Source: Hyphomonas adhaerens MHS-3 (lineage in GTDB: Bacteria; Pseudomonadota; Alphaproteobacteria; Caulobacterales; Hyphomonadaceae). Taken from it: a DNA stretch of 64,000 nucleotides. The stretch covers positions 62,001 through 126,000 of the forward strand of contig NZ_ARYH01000002.1 in assembly GCF_000685235.1 (NCBI RefSeq). The letters run 5' to 3'. Every line of letters starts with the position of its first letter. Positions within the stretch are counted from its first letter, which is position 1. The notes under the pieces were generated by a model that was not told the DNA's origin, did not search any database, and was given only the letters and a program-made list of their open reading frames with translations. Shown here one piece after another: positions 55,984-64,000 of the stretch. Made by a program: the position numbers and the translations under genes.

Positions 55984-57054
55984 ATGCCGGTGGATACTTT
56001 GCTGGACGCTCGTTCCCTTGCGGATCTTTCTCCTGTTGCCCTGCTCGTCATAGACGACCGACGGCGTATCGTGGATGGAAATCCCGAAGCGGAATCGCTG
56101 TTTCAGCTTTCGCGCAGATCGCTTACGGGAAAACCCCTCAGTGAGCTGATCTATCACGACTCTCTTATCTGGGAATTGCTGGACCGGGCGCAGCGCCAGG
56201 TGGGCGACATCGCCTCTCCGGGGACGCCCATCACGGGGCCATCGATCACGTCTGGACTTGTCTGTGATGTTTGGGTGCGAACGACTGGCGATGAGGGGTT
56301 CGTCATTGCGCTTGTCGAAACGGCTGTCCGTGAAGGCAACGAGTCTTCAGCCGGGGTGGCCGGCTTCGGCAGGATCCTCGGGCACGAAGTCAAAAACCCA
56401 CTGGGTGGAATTATCGGTGCGGCCCAGTTGCTGGAGCGCCAGGGGGTCGAAGGACAAGCGGAACTTCTGGAAATTATCCGGGACGAAGCACGCCGGATAG
56501 AGCGGCTGGTCAATCGGCTGTCGGCGTTCGAACTGTTCTCTGCGCCCCGGATGAAAGCGTTCAATATCCATGCGCTGCTGGATCGCGTCGTTGCGTCGGA
56601 ACGGGTTGCGATTGGCGAGAAGGTGGAAATCAAGCGTGATTTCGATCCTTCCTTGCCGGAGCTCATGGGTGATGAAGACCACCTGCAGCAGGCCTTCCAG
56701 AACATCATCCGAAACGCGGCTGAGGCTGCACAGGAAGGTGGCGGTAGTGGGCAAGTCACGATTCGAACGGCCTATGCGACCGGTCTCGCCTTCAAGCGGT
56801 CACGGTTCGGCGTTGGGCTTCAGCGCGCAATGCTGGTGACGATTGAAGACAATGGCCGGGGTATTCCGCGAGAAAAGTTGTCTCGCATTTTTGATGTTTT
56901 CCAGAGCTCCAAATCAGGCGCGCGCGGGCTGGGCCTGTCGGTCGTAAAAGAAGTTATCACGGCCCATGGCGGCCAGATCCGGGTGGACAGCGAACCGGGT
57001 GCAACCCGTTTCACTGTTCTTCTGCCAATTCGTACAGGAGGCCTTAATGGCTGA
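55984..57054 (+). CDS. ntrB: Nitrogen regulation sensor kinase NtrB
   Basis: 356-residue soluble kinase controlled by PII. An N-terminal PAS domain (about 10-120) is followed by the phosphorylated histidine in GHEVKNPLGGIIGAAQLL and an ATPase domain with N-box QQAFQNIIRNAAEAA, DNGRGIPREKL and GLGLSVVKEVI. There are no membrane helices, as expected. It starts one base after the dusB stop and overlaps ntrC by eight bases. Confidence 0.95.
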   Translation: MPVDTLLDARSLADLSPVALLVIDDRRRIVDGNPEAESLFQLSRRSLTGKPLSELIYHDSLIWELLDRAQRQVGDIASPGTPITGPSITSGLVCDVWVRTTGDEGFVIALVETAVREGNESSAGVAGFGRILGHEVKNPLGGIIGAAQLLERQGVEGQAELLEIIRDEARRIERLVNRLSAFELFSAPRMKAFNIHALLDRVVASERVAIGEKVEIKRDFDPSLPELMGDEDHLQQAFQNIIRNAAEAAQEGGGSGQVTIRTAYATGLAFKRSRFGVGLQRAMLVTIEDNGRGIPREKLSRIFDVFQSSKSGARGLGLSVVKEVITAHGGQIRVDSEPGATRFTVLLPIRTGGLNG

Positions 57055-58423
57055 TAAGACCGTTCTTCTTGCAGAGGACGACGCCAGCATCCGGCTGATC
57101 GTGAACCAGACGCTTGTCGCAGCTGGTTATGAAGTCCGCGCCACAAGCTCACCGGAAGCGCTGGAGCGCTGGGTGCGGAACGGCGAAGGCGATGTCGTTG
57201 TCACCGACGTTTATCTTGGGGATGCGTCGATTTTTGATCTGCTTCCGTCGATGCGCCTGTCGCGTCCAGAGTTGCCTTTCATCGTTATGAGTGGCCAGAA
57301 CACGATCCTGACAGCAGCCAATGCGGCCCAGCACGGTGCGTTCGATTATCTGCCAAAGCCGTTCGATATCGACGCGCTGACCAGCCTTGTGCAGCGTGCC
57401 CTGAAGGCGCCGCCGAAGACATCTGTTCGCGCCATCAACCCGGAATCCCAGAAGGCAATCAGCGACGCTGGCTTGCCGCTGATCGGCCGCTCCGATGCCA
57501 TGCAGGAGGTTTACCGGATCATCGCCAAGGTGATGAATACGGACCTGACTGTCCTGATCGAAGGGGAGAGCGGTACCGGGAAGGAACTGGCTGCCCGCGC
57601 GATCCACCAGCTTGGTTCGGCAAAAGACGGAAAGTTTGTCGCGCTGGATCTGGCTGCCCTGCCGGCGGCCGAGATCAACCGTCAGCTGTTCGGCGCAAAT
57701 GGCGAACCCGGCGCGGTGCACCAGACAGGCGGAACCCTTTATCTCGACGAAATCGGTGACCTGCCTGCCGAGGCGCAGACGCAACTTGTGAAGTTTCTGC
57801 GGGACGCAAATGGCGCCCGTCTGATTGCCTCCACGCGGCGCAATCTGGGCCGGATGGTGGAAGAGGGGGTCTTCCGAGAAGACCTCTACTACCGCCTCAA
57901 TGTCGTGCGTCTTGCCATGCCGCCGCTGCGGCTGCGCAAGGAAGACATTCCGGAACTCGCGCGGGCCTTCCTGATCCGGGCCCAGCGTCAGGGGCTGTCG
58001 GCCAAGAATTTCGACAAGTCGGCGATCGACCTCATTATGGCCTACGACTGGCCCGGAAATGTGCGGGAGCTCGAGAATCTCGTCTTGCGCCTGGCCGTGC
58101 TCAGTCCGGATGACACGATCACGCTACGCGACGTGGAGCGTGAATTGCGCGCTGGCGCGAGCGAGCAAAAAGGCGCGAGCGGCGGCTTTGAAAAGGATAT
58201 CGAAACCCTGCTGCACCGGCACATCATGGGTGACCTGATTTCCAGCCGTGAAGATGAGGAAAGCTCTGTTTATTCGCGGGTTATCGACCAGGTAGAGCGG
58301 CCGCTGATCCGCCTCGCCCTGTCCGTGACTGCCGGAAACAAGGTGAAGGCAGCGCAGCTTCTTGGCATGAATCGCAACACGTTGCGGGCCAAGATCAACG
58401 CACTCGGCATTGCAGAAGAGTAA
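57047..58423 (+). CDS. ntrC: Nitrogen response regulator NtrC lacking the GAFTGA loop
   Basis: 458 residues. The receiver domain has phospho-acceptor Asp54 (VVVTDVYLGD). The AAA+ domain has Walker A GESGTGKE (173-180) and Walker B GTLYLDEIGDL (229-239). Where sigma-54 activators carry LFGHEKGAFTGA this protein reads LFGANGEPGAVHQTGGT, about a dozen residues shorter and without GAFTGA. The Fis-type DNA-binding helix (NKVKAAQLLGMNRNTLRAKI, near 430-450) is intact. By analogy with Rhodobacter capsulatus NtrC it may act with the housekeeping sigma factor. GGAGG precedes the ATG. Confidence 0.93.
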   Translation: MADKTVLLAEDDASIRLIVNQTLVAAGYEVRATSSPEALERWVRNGEGDVVVTDVYLGDASIFDLLPSMRLSRPELPFIVMSGQNTILTAANAAQHGAFDYLPKPFDIDALTSLVQRALKAPPKTSVRAINPESQKAISDAGLPLIGRSDAMQEVYRIIAKVMNTDLTVLIEGESGTGKELAARAIHQLGSAKDGKFVALDLAALPAAEINRQLFGANGEPGAVHQTGGTLYLDEIGDLPAEAQTQLVKFLRDANGARLIASTRRNLGRMVEEGVFREDLYYRLNVVRLAMPPLRLRKEDIPELARAFLIRAQRQGLSAKNFDKSAIDLIMAYDWPGNVRELENLVLRLAVLSPDDTITLRDVERELRAGASEQKGASGGFEKDIETLLHRHIMGDLISSREDEESSVYSRVIDQVERPLIRLALSVTAGNKVKAAQLLGMNRNTLRAKINALGIAEE

Positions 58424-58452
58424 TTGACGACTGCCAGGACTGTGGCTCTAAT
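58424..58452 (+). promoter_or_regulatory. Sigma-70-type promoter for ntrYX
   Basis: TTGACG (58424-58429) and TCTAAT (58447-58452) are 17 bases apart, a near-consensus -35/-10 pair located in the 55-base gap between ntrC and ntrY. It begins at the ntrC stop codon, so ntrYX could be transcribed independently of dusB-ntrBC. Confidence 0.6.
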
Positions 58453-58478
58453 GCACCACTGTTGCTGTAGGGGCACGT

Positions 58479-60830
58479 TTGTGTGATCTTAGGGCAACGG
58501 GCGGGGGCCTGAGCAGAGTCGGTAGATTGTCGAACCCGTTAAGTCAGCATGCACCGAAAGCGAGTTGGGCCCTTTTTGAAGGGCTCTTCATCATTGCTGC
58601 GCTGGTGGCGGTTTTTGCGACCTTTATCACGATTGCGGGCGTAAACCCGGACAATCCGACCGCAGGCTCAACGCCGTGGCTGCTGGCCCTCAATCTGGTT
58701 CTTATCATCGCCCTTGCGGTCATTGTGATCCGCGAATTCCTGGCTATCCGCAGTCGTTCGCGGGAAGCCGGTGAGGGGCGTCTGGCCCAACGTTTCGTCA
58801 TGCTGTTCGGGTTCTCGGCGCTGGTGCCGTCCATGGTCGTGGGCATTTTCCTTGGCGCCGTGGTAACCCGCGGCCTCGACAACTGGTTCGGCGATACGGC
58901 CGAAGCGGTGATGGAGAAGAACAAGCAGATTTTCCAGGACTATGTCGACAATTTCAAATCCTCATTCGACGTGGATGTGCGACTCGCGGCGCTCGATGTC
59001 GAAAATTTTGCCAGGGATGTGAAGACCCAGATGGCCGCTGAAAATGGCGGGCAGGCGATTGAGGGGGATGATTTTGCTGCCAATGCATCTGCCGCTTTGT
59101 CCGAAGGTCTCCGGCAGACGCTCGCCTATCGTGAATTCGTGACGATTTCGATCGTCAGCGCGGATGGCCAGGAGATCATCGCGGAAGAGAACGCGGGAAC
59201 GCCGGTGCGCTTGCGTCCGCCGCCAGATGCATTTGAGGAAGCCCGCAATGGCGAAGTAGTGACAACGCTCTACGAGCCTCAGGGCATTGGTACAGCCCTG
59301 ATCAAGATTTCCGAACCGGTCGATGGCTATGTCTACGCCGCCAAACCGTTCGACCGGAACCTGTTCGCCATGTTGCGGGACGCTGAAGACCAGCTCGCGC
59401 AATACAACAATGCCAAACAGCGTAGCGGGCGGCTGCAAACGATCTTCGCAATCGGTTATGCGCAGATCACTGCCTTGATCTTGCTGCTGGCCGGCCGGTT
59501 GGGACTTGAGGCAGCCGGACGCGTTACCGGCCCCATCGGACGTCTGGCGTCGGCGGCCCATACGGTGCGCGATGGCGACTTGACCGTGCGTGTTCCGGTC
59601 AGTGGGCCGAAAGATGAGGTTTATGCGCTCAGCCAGTCCTTCAATGCGATGACGGAGCAATTGTCAGAACAGCGAAATGCTCTGATCCGCGCACGTGAAG
59701 AAGAGGAAGATCGCCGCCGTTTCGTGGAAACACTGCTTGCAGAAGTCAGCGCCGGAGTGATCCGCATGGGGGCGGACATGACTGTGACGCTGGCCAACCG
59801 GTCTGCCGGTGACCTTCTCGGGATTGAAGAAGTTCAATCCGGCGAGGCCCTGGAAGTGGTCGCGCCGGAATTCGAACGTTATGTGCGCGACACATTGGAG
59901 CGGAATTCACCTGTGGATGCCTCCATCGAGATCAGTCGGAACGGATCGACCCGGCATATTCGTCTGAAGACAGCACCAGACCCGGCAGGGGGATGTGTTT
60001 TGACTTTTGACGACACCACCCGCCTGATCAATGCCCAACGCCAAATGGCCTGGCGTGATGTCGCGCGCCGTATCGCGCATGAAATCCGCAATCCGCTGAC
60101 ACCGATCATGCTGTCGACAGAGCGCCTGCGCCGCCGCTACGCCAGCAAAATCGACGACCATGACGGTGTGTTTGAGAAATGCATTGATACCATCCTCCGC
60201 CAGGTGGGCGACATCGGCCGGATGGTTGAAGAGTTTTCCAGCTTTGCCCGGATGCCGAAGCCAAGTGTTTCGCCATTCGACATGAAAGACCTGCTTCAGG
60301 AAGCCAGCTTCTCGCGAAGCGTGGTCAATCCGGACATCGACTTCGAATTCGAAAGCGGCGCCTCAGCCACGACTTATACTGGCGATGAGCGGCTGATCGG
60401 TCAGGCGATCGGCAATCTGCTGAAAAATGCTGCGGAAGCGATCGAAGGCATGCCGGAAGACATGGAGGTCCAGGGGCAGATCCGCATGGCCTTGAGCGGT
60501 GACGACCATGGCCTTGAAGTTACCATTGAAGATAATGGGCCTGGTTTTCCAGAGGACGTTCGGGAACGTTTGCTGGAGCCTTATGTGACCACGCGGGAAA
60601 AGGGCACAGGCCTTGGTCTCGCAATTGTGAACCGGATTATCGCCGATCACGGCGGTTCCATTTCGCTGCAGAACCGGCTCGATGGCCTGCGCGGTGCGCG
60701 TGTGCGTATCTGGTTGCCGCCGCATGAGCCAGCAACTGAAACAACACCGTCAGCCAATGATGACATGGCCGGCGTGAATCCACATTCCCCACAGACTGTC
60801 CGCGTAGAGGAGCCGACGCCATGGCGTTAG
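58479..60830 (+). CDS. ntrY: Membrane sensor histidine kinase NtrY
   Basis: 783 residues. Membrane helices lie near 32-53, 66-85 and 107-129, with a fourth near 325-345. They enclose a periplasmic sensing region (about 135-320). A HAMP segment (GPIGRLASAAHTVRDGDLTVRVP), a PAS domain, the HisKA box RIAHEIRNPLTPIMLS and an ATPase domain (DNGPGFPEDVRERLLEPYVTTR, GTGLGLAIVNRII) follow. Translation appears to begin at TTG 58479 with AGGGGC upstream; no ATG exists before residue 108. It overlaps ntrX by ten bases. Confidence 0.93.
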   Translation: MCDLRATGGGLSRVGRLSNPLSQHAPKASWALFEGLFIIAALVAVFATFITIAGVNPDNPTAGSTPWLLALNLVLIIALAVIVIREFLAIRSRSREAGEGRLAQRFVMLFGFSALVPSMVVGIFLGAVVTRGLDNWFGDTAEAVMEKNKQIFQDYVDNFKSSFDVDVRLAALDVENFARDVKTQMAAENGGQAIEGDDFAANASAALSEGLRQTLAYREFVTISIVSADGQEIIAEENAGTPVRLRPPPDAFEEARNGEVVTTLYEPQGIGTALIKISEPVDGYVYAAKPFDRNLFAMLRDAEDQLAQYNNAKQRSGRLQTIFAIGYAQITALILLLAGRLGLEAAGRVTGPIGRLASAAHTVRDGDLTVRVPVSGPKDEVYALSQSFNAMTEQLSEQRNALIRAREEEEDRRRFVETLLAEVSAGVIRMGADMTVTLANRSAGDLLGIEEVQSGEALEVVAPEFERYVRDTLERNSPVDASIEISRNGSTRHIRLKTAPDPAGGCVLTFDDTTRLINAQRQMAWRDVARRIAHEIRNPLTPIMLSTERLRRRYASKIDDHDGVFEKCIDTILRQVGDIGRMVEEFSSFARMPKPSVSPFDMKDLLQEASFSRSVVNPDIDFEFESGASATTYTGDERLIGQAIGNLLKNAAEAIEGMPEDMEVQGQIRMALSGDDHGLEVTIEDNGPGFPEDVRERLLEPYVTTREKGTGLGLAIVNRIIADHGGSISLQNRLDGLRGARVRIWLPPHEPATETTPSANDDMAGVNPHSPQTVRVEEPTPWR

Positions 60831-62206
60831 ATATTCTGGTCGTAGATGATGAACCCGATATCCGGGAACTGATTGCCGGTGTTCTGGGGGACGAAGGTTA
60901 TTCCGTGCGCACTGCGGCAACAGCAGAGGCGGCGCTTGAAGAGGTCCGCACACGGACGCCGCGGCTAGTGGTGCTCGATGTCTGGCTGCAGGGCAGCGGA
61001 ATGGATGGATTGTCCCTTCTGAAATACCTGAAGTCGATTGATCCGCTGTTGCCGGTCATTGTCATAAGCGGGCACGGCAATATTGAAACAGCGGTCGCAG
61101 CCATCCGTCGCGGGGCGTATGATTTTATCGAGAAACCGTTCAAGACGGACCGTCTGTTGCACCTCATCGACCGGGCCATTGAGTCTGCGGCGCTGAAGTA
61201 TGAAAACGCCACCCTGCGCAATCGGGCCGGGGATGATGAGCGCTGGATTGGCCATAGCAATGCCGCCGCCAACCTTCGCGCATCCATTGAGAAAGTTGCG
61301 CCAACAAATTCCCGTGTCATGATCACCGGCCCTGCGGGTGTCGGGAAAGAGCTTGCGGCTCGCCTTATCCATCGCAACTCCTTGCGCGAAAACGGTCCCT
61401 TCATTGTGGTCAACGCAGCGACGATTGCGCCGGACCAGATGGAGATCGCACTATTTGGCGAGGAAGACGCACAGGGGCGGACGACCCGAATTGGCCTGTT
61501 CGAGAAAGCTCACCTTGGAACCCTGCTTCTTGATGAAGTCGCCGATATGCCCCCGGGAACGCAGAGCAAGATCCTCCGGGTGCTGACCGAACAGCGCTTC
61601 CAGCGTGTCGGGGGACGGTCTGACGTGAGCGTGGATGTGCGTGTGATGTCCGCGACAACCAAGGATTTGAAGCAGGAGATCGAGGAATCCCGATTCCGCG
61701 AAGACCTTTACTATCGCCTGAACGTGGTACCGCTTCGTGTGCCTTCGCTTGCGGAACGCAGGGACGATATCGCAGATCTTGTAGATTATTTCATCGCGCG
61801 GATCGCCGATTCATCCGGGCTGACGCCGCGAACGTTTTCCCAGGAAGCCATGGCGGTCCTGCAATCGATGGAATGGCCGGGGAACATCCGGCAGCTGCGA
61901 AATGTCGTGGAGCGTATCCTGATCCTGTCGCCGTCAGATTCAAGTCGTCCGGTCAGTGTTGACGAACTGCCACGCGACGTAGGCAGCAATGTCCAGACCG
62001 CCAAGGCGGGATCTGCGGACCTGGTCGGCCTCTCTCTTCGCGATGCGCGCGAACAGTTTGAGCGTGAATATCTGGCATTGCAGATCACAAGGTTTAACGG
62101 GAATATTTCCCGGACGGCTGAATTCATTGGAATGGAGCGCTCTGCACTCCATAGAAAATTAAAGGCTTTGGGTGTAGCGTCCGGGACGAGCCGGCAAGAC
62201 AGCTGA
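60821..62206 (+). CDS. ntrX: Nitrogen response regulator NtrX lacking the GAFTGA loop
   Basis: 461 residues. The receiver has Asp53 (VVLDVWLQG), and the AAA+ domain has Walker A GPAGVGKE (171-178) and Walker B GTLLLDEVADM (234-244). The sigma-54 contact loop is replaced by LFGEEDAQGRTTRIGLFEKA, with no GAFTGA. The C-terminal Fis-like helix-turn-helix is GNISRTAEFIGMERSALHRK. AGAGGAG before the ATG fixes the start. In relatives NtrYX links nitrogen, redox and envelope control. Confidence 0.94.
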   Translation: MALDILVVDDEPDIRELIAGVLGDEGYSVRTAATAEAALEEVRTRTPRLVVLDVWLQGSGMDGLSLLKYLKSIDPLLPVIVISGHGNIETAVAAIRRGAYDFIEKPFKTDRLLHLIDRAIESAALKYENATLRNRAGDDERWIGHSNAAANLRASIEKVAPTNSRVMITGPAGVGKELAARLIHRNSLRENGPFIVVNAATIAPDQMEIALFGEEDAQGRTTRIGLFEKAHLGTLLLDEVADMPPGTQSKILRVLTEQRFQRVGGRSDVSVDVRVMSATTKDLKQEIEESRFREDLYYRLNVVPLRVPSLAERRDDIADLVDYFIARIADSSGLTPRTFSQEAMAVLQSMEWPGNIRQLRNVVERILILSPSDSSRPVSVDELPRDVGSNVQTAKAGSADLVGLSLRDAREQFEREYLALQITRFNGNISRTAEFIGMERSALHRKLKALGVASGTSRQDS

Positions 62207-62226
62207 TGTCGGCGGAAGGCTGAGGA

Positions 62227-63600
62227 ATGCGCGTTCTTATCTGCGGGGCTGGCCGGGTCGGACACGGCATCGCGCGGCGTCTTGCTCGCGAAAAGCACGA
62301 TATCACGATTATTGATGAGGATCCGGACCTGGTTGACCAGGTTTCGACCGATCTGGATGTGCGCGGCTATGCCGGGCACGCGGCACATCCGGATGTGCTG
62401 AAGCGAGCGGGTGCCGCAGACTGCGAAATGATCATCGCAGTGACCCATTTCGACGAAATCAACATGGTGATCTGCCAGATCGCCCACACGCTCTTTTCGG
62501 TGCCGTTCAAGATCGCCCGCGTGCGAGATCAATCCTATATCGACCCGGCCTGGAAGAATATTTTCTCCCGCGAAGGCCTGCCAATCGACATGGTGATCTC
62601 GCCCGAGGTCGAGGTTGGCGAAGCGATTCTTCAGCGTCTGCGGACCCCAGGGGCGATCATGTCTGCTTCGTTCGGGAGAGGGAAAGTCCGCCTGCTCGGT
62701 CTAGAAATTGCCGAAAATAATCCACTGCTCGATACAGCGGTCGATCAGATCCGTGGCCTGTTCCCGGATCTGTCTGCCCGCATCATCGGGATCGGGACGG
62801 GGGATACGGTACGCGCGCCGAAAGGCAGCGACGTGCTGAAGCCGGGGGATCGCGCCTATATTGCCGTGCTGGATTCCCACGCAGAACGGTTGACCTCCAT
62901 CTTTAACCGGAATGTCGAGCGATCCGATCACATCGTGATCGTTGGCGGCGGGAATGTCGGGCTTTATGTCGCCCAGACGCTCGAACGTGAAAGCAACAAA
63001 CGTATCCGATTGATTGAAAACGATCCTGAGCGCGCCAACACGGCCGTGGCAGGGGTCAAGCGCTCCATCGTGATTCAGGGAGACGGTCTCAATCCTGATA
63101 TTCTTACGGAAGCGGGCGCATCCAAAGCGGATTTCGTTGTCGCAATCACCAATGACGACAAGACAAACCTGCTGATTTCCAATCTTGCCAAGCGCGCCGG
63201 GGCCAAACGTACGCTGGCATTGGTAAATGCAACAGAGCTCGCCGGGCTGGCACATGACATGCGGGTCGACGCCGTGCTCGACCCTCGTGCACTGACCGTT
63301 TCGCAGATCCTGTTGCGCATGCGCCGTGGACGTATCCTGGGACTGCAGTCGCTTGAAGACGGGCAGGCGGAAGTCGCGGAGGGTGTCACCCTCGAGTCTT
63401 CCTCCCTGATCGGAAAACCAACAGGCTATGACGACCTGCCAGACGGTGTAACGGCAGCGGCGATTGTACGGGGTGACGAGGTCATCATCGCCGGGCCGGA
63501 AACCGTTGTTCGAACTGAAGACCGCCTGATCGTTTTCTACGAGGAGGAGCTGGTCCGGAAAGTGGAGAAATTCTTCCGCGTCAGTCCGGACTTCTTCTAA
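62227..63600 (+). CDS. trkA: Trk system potassium transporter peripheral subunit TrkA
   Basis: 457-residue cytoplasmic gating protein with duplicated RCK units. The first Rossmann motif is VLICGAGRVGHGIARRLA (2-19) and the second IVGGGNVGLYVAQTLE (about 239-254), each followed by a TrkA-C domain. NAD or ATP binding regulates the TrkH channel. It starts 21 bases after ntrX with AGGCTGAGGA upstream, so it belongs to the same transcript, as in many Alphaproteobacteria. Confidence 0.97.
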   Translation: MRVLICGAGRVGHGIARRLAREKHDITIIDEDPDLVDQVSTDLDVRGYAGHAAHPDVLKRAGAADCEMIIAVTHFDEINMVICQIAHTLFSVPFKIARVRDQSYIDPAWKNIFSREGLPIDMVISPEVEVGEAILQRLRTPGAIMSASFGRGKVRLLGLEIAENNPLLDTAVDQIRGLFPDLSARIIGIGTGDTVRAPKGSDVLKPGDRAYIAVLDSHAERLTSIFNRNVERSDHIVIVGGGNVGLYVAQTLERESNKRIRLIENDPERANTAVAGVKRSIVIQGDGLNPDILTEAGASKADFVVAITNDDKTNLLISNLAKRAGAKRTLALVNATELAGLAHDMRVDAVLDPRALTVSQILLRMRRGRILGLQSLEDGQAEVAEGVTLESSSLIGKPTGYDDLPDGVTAAAIVRGDEVIIAGPETVVRTEDRLIVFYEEELVRKVEKFFRVSPDFF

Positions 63601-63604
63601 GCGC

Positions 63605-64000
63605 ATGAACTACGCATCCGTTGTCCGCATCCTGGCACTCGTGATGCTGATCCTCGCGGGCTCAAGCTTGCCTGCGATCCTGACAGCGCTGGCCTATGGA
63701 GAAAACGAGCAGGTTTTTGCTTTCCTTGCCATGGTGCTCGGGATCAGCGTGATCAGCACGAGCATTCTGTTCCTGACGCCCCGGCCGAAACAGAAAGCCC
63801 GTCCGTCAGACGCGCTCGGACTTGTGCTCCTTTGGTGGTTCCTGGCGCCCGTGGCAGCGTGTCTTCCATTCGTGGTCGGAGTTCAGAATGCGTCCTTGCT
63901 GCAAGCAATCCATGAAGCGACTGCCTGCCTGACAACCACAGGCCAATCCGTCATCGCGGTGGAAGGCAATCTGTGGCCGGCCAGTCTGATCGTTTGGCGG
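63605..64000 (+). CDS. trkH: TrkH family potassium uptake protein (3'-truncated by window edge)
   Basis: The frame opens with ATG at 63605, five bases past the trkA stop, and runs to the window end without a stop (132 codons). It encodes MNYASVVRILALVMLILAGS, two further hydrophobic helices and a first pore loop HEATACLTTTGQSVI, whose TTTG matches the selectivity filter repeats of TrkH/KtrB. Position after trkA supports the call. The rest of the protein lies outside the window. Confidence 0.9.
   Translation, partial: MNYASVVRILALVMLILAGSSLPAILTALAYGENEQVFAFLAMVLGISVISTSILFLTPRPKQKARPSDALGLVLLWWFLAPVAACLPFVVGVQNASLLQAIHEATACLTTTGQSVIAVEGNLWPASLIVWR

Overview
The window is a dense chromosomal segment of an alphaproteobacterium, most likely a marine Hyphomonadaceae (Hyphomonas-like) species. 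This is inferred from gene content: C4-pathway hemA, glnB-glnA, dusB-ntrB-ntrC-ntrY-ntrX-trkA, a fused ispDF, a MucR-type regulator, dgt-SPOR-nagZ-scpA-scpB, and pstC/pstA with long periplasmic insertions. No insertion sequence, phage gene or CRISPR array was seen. Nearly everything is housekeeping or metabolic, with a few accessory genes.

Layout. 1-6 kb: the end of clpX, the divergent glnB-glnA operon, a histidine phosphatase with nnr, and tRNA-Leu(UAG) flanked by inverted and direct repeats. 6-14 kb: an M14-like peptidase, a DJ-1 protein, trigger factor, a DUF2336 protein convergent with a degenerate EAL protein, a NUDT19-like Nudix hydrolase, and hslV-hslU. 14-20 kb: pstC-pstA-pstB-phoU-phoB behind a Pho-box-like site, without pstS or phoR. 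20-25 kb: a medium-chain polyhydroxyalkanoate (PHA) cluster made of a phasin, a TetR regulator, a class II-like PHA synthase and a PHA depolymerase. 25-30 kb: an Hpt protein, NAD kinase, class II aldolase, hemA, mucR and glyA. 30-34 kb: nrdR-ribD(reductase only)-ribE-ribBX-ribH-nusB, almost all overlapping or touching. 34-41 kb: epoxide hydrolase, erpA, dgt, SPOR, nagZ, scpA, scpB and DUF1287. 41-50 kb: nitroreductase, a CYP153-type alkane hydroxylase, DUF2244, nth, DUF481, ATP-grasp, a PfkB kinase, a DsbA-like isomerase with HxlR, and an acyl-ACP/CoA ligase. 51-55 kb: lipA, coq10, cinA, an enoyl-CoA hydratase and ispDF. 55-64 kb: dusB-ntrB-ntrC-ntrY-ntrX-trkA and the 5' part of trkH.

How the parts fit. 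PII, glutamine synthetase and two Ntr two-component pairs form a nitrogen-sensing set. In this genome both response regulators, NtrC and NtrX, lack the GAFTGA loop that contacts sigma-54, and no -24/-12 promoter was found upstream of glnB. The CYP153 hydroxylase, the epoxide hydrolase, the acyl ligase and the PHA cluster suggest (inference) a cell that oxidises hydrocarbons or fatty acids and stores medium-chain acyl units as PHA. The most notable observations are the GAFTGA-less NtrC/NtrX pair, a Pseudomonas-style PHA cluster with a phasin fused to a helix-hairpin-helix domain, a terminator whose 3' arm carries the nitroreductase ribosome binding site, a riboflavin operon with an incomplete RibD and a degenerate RibA half, and a MucR protein without zinc-ligand histidines.

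No clearly unprecedented multi-gene system was found. All functional calls come from motif recognition in the given sequence, without database searches.
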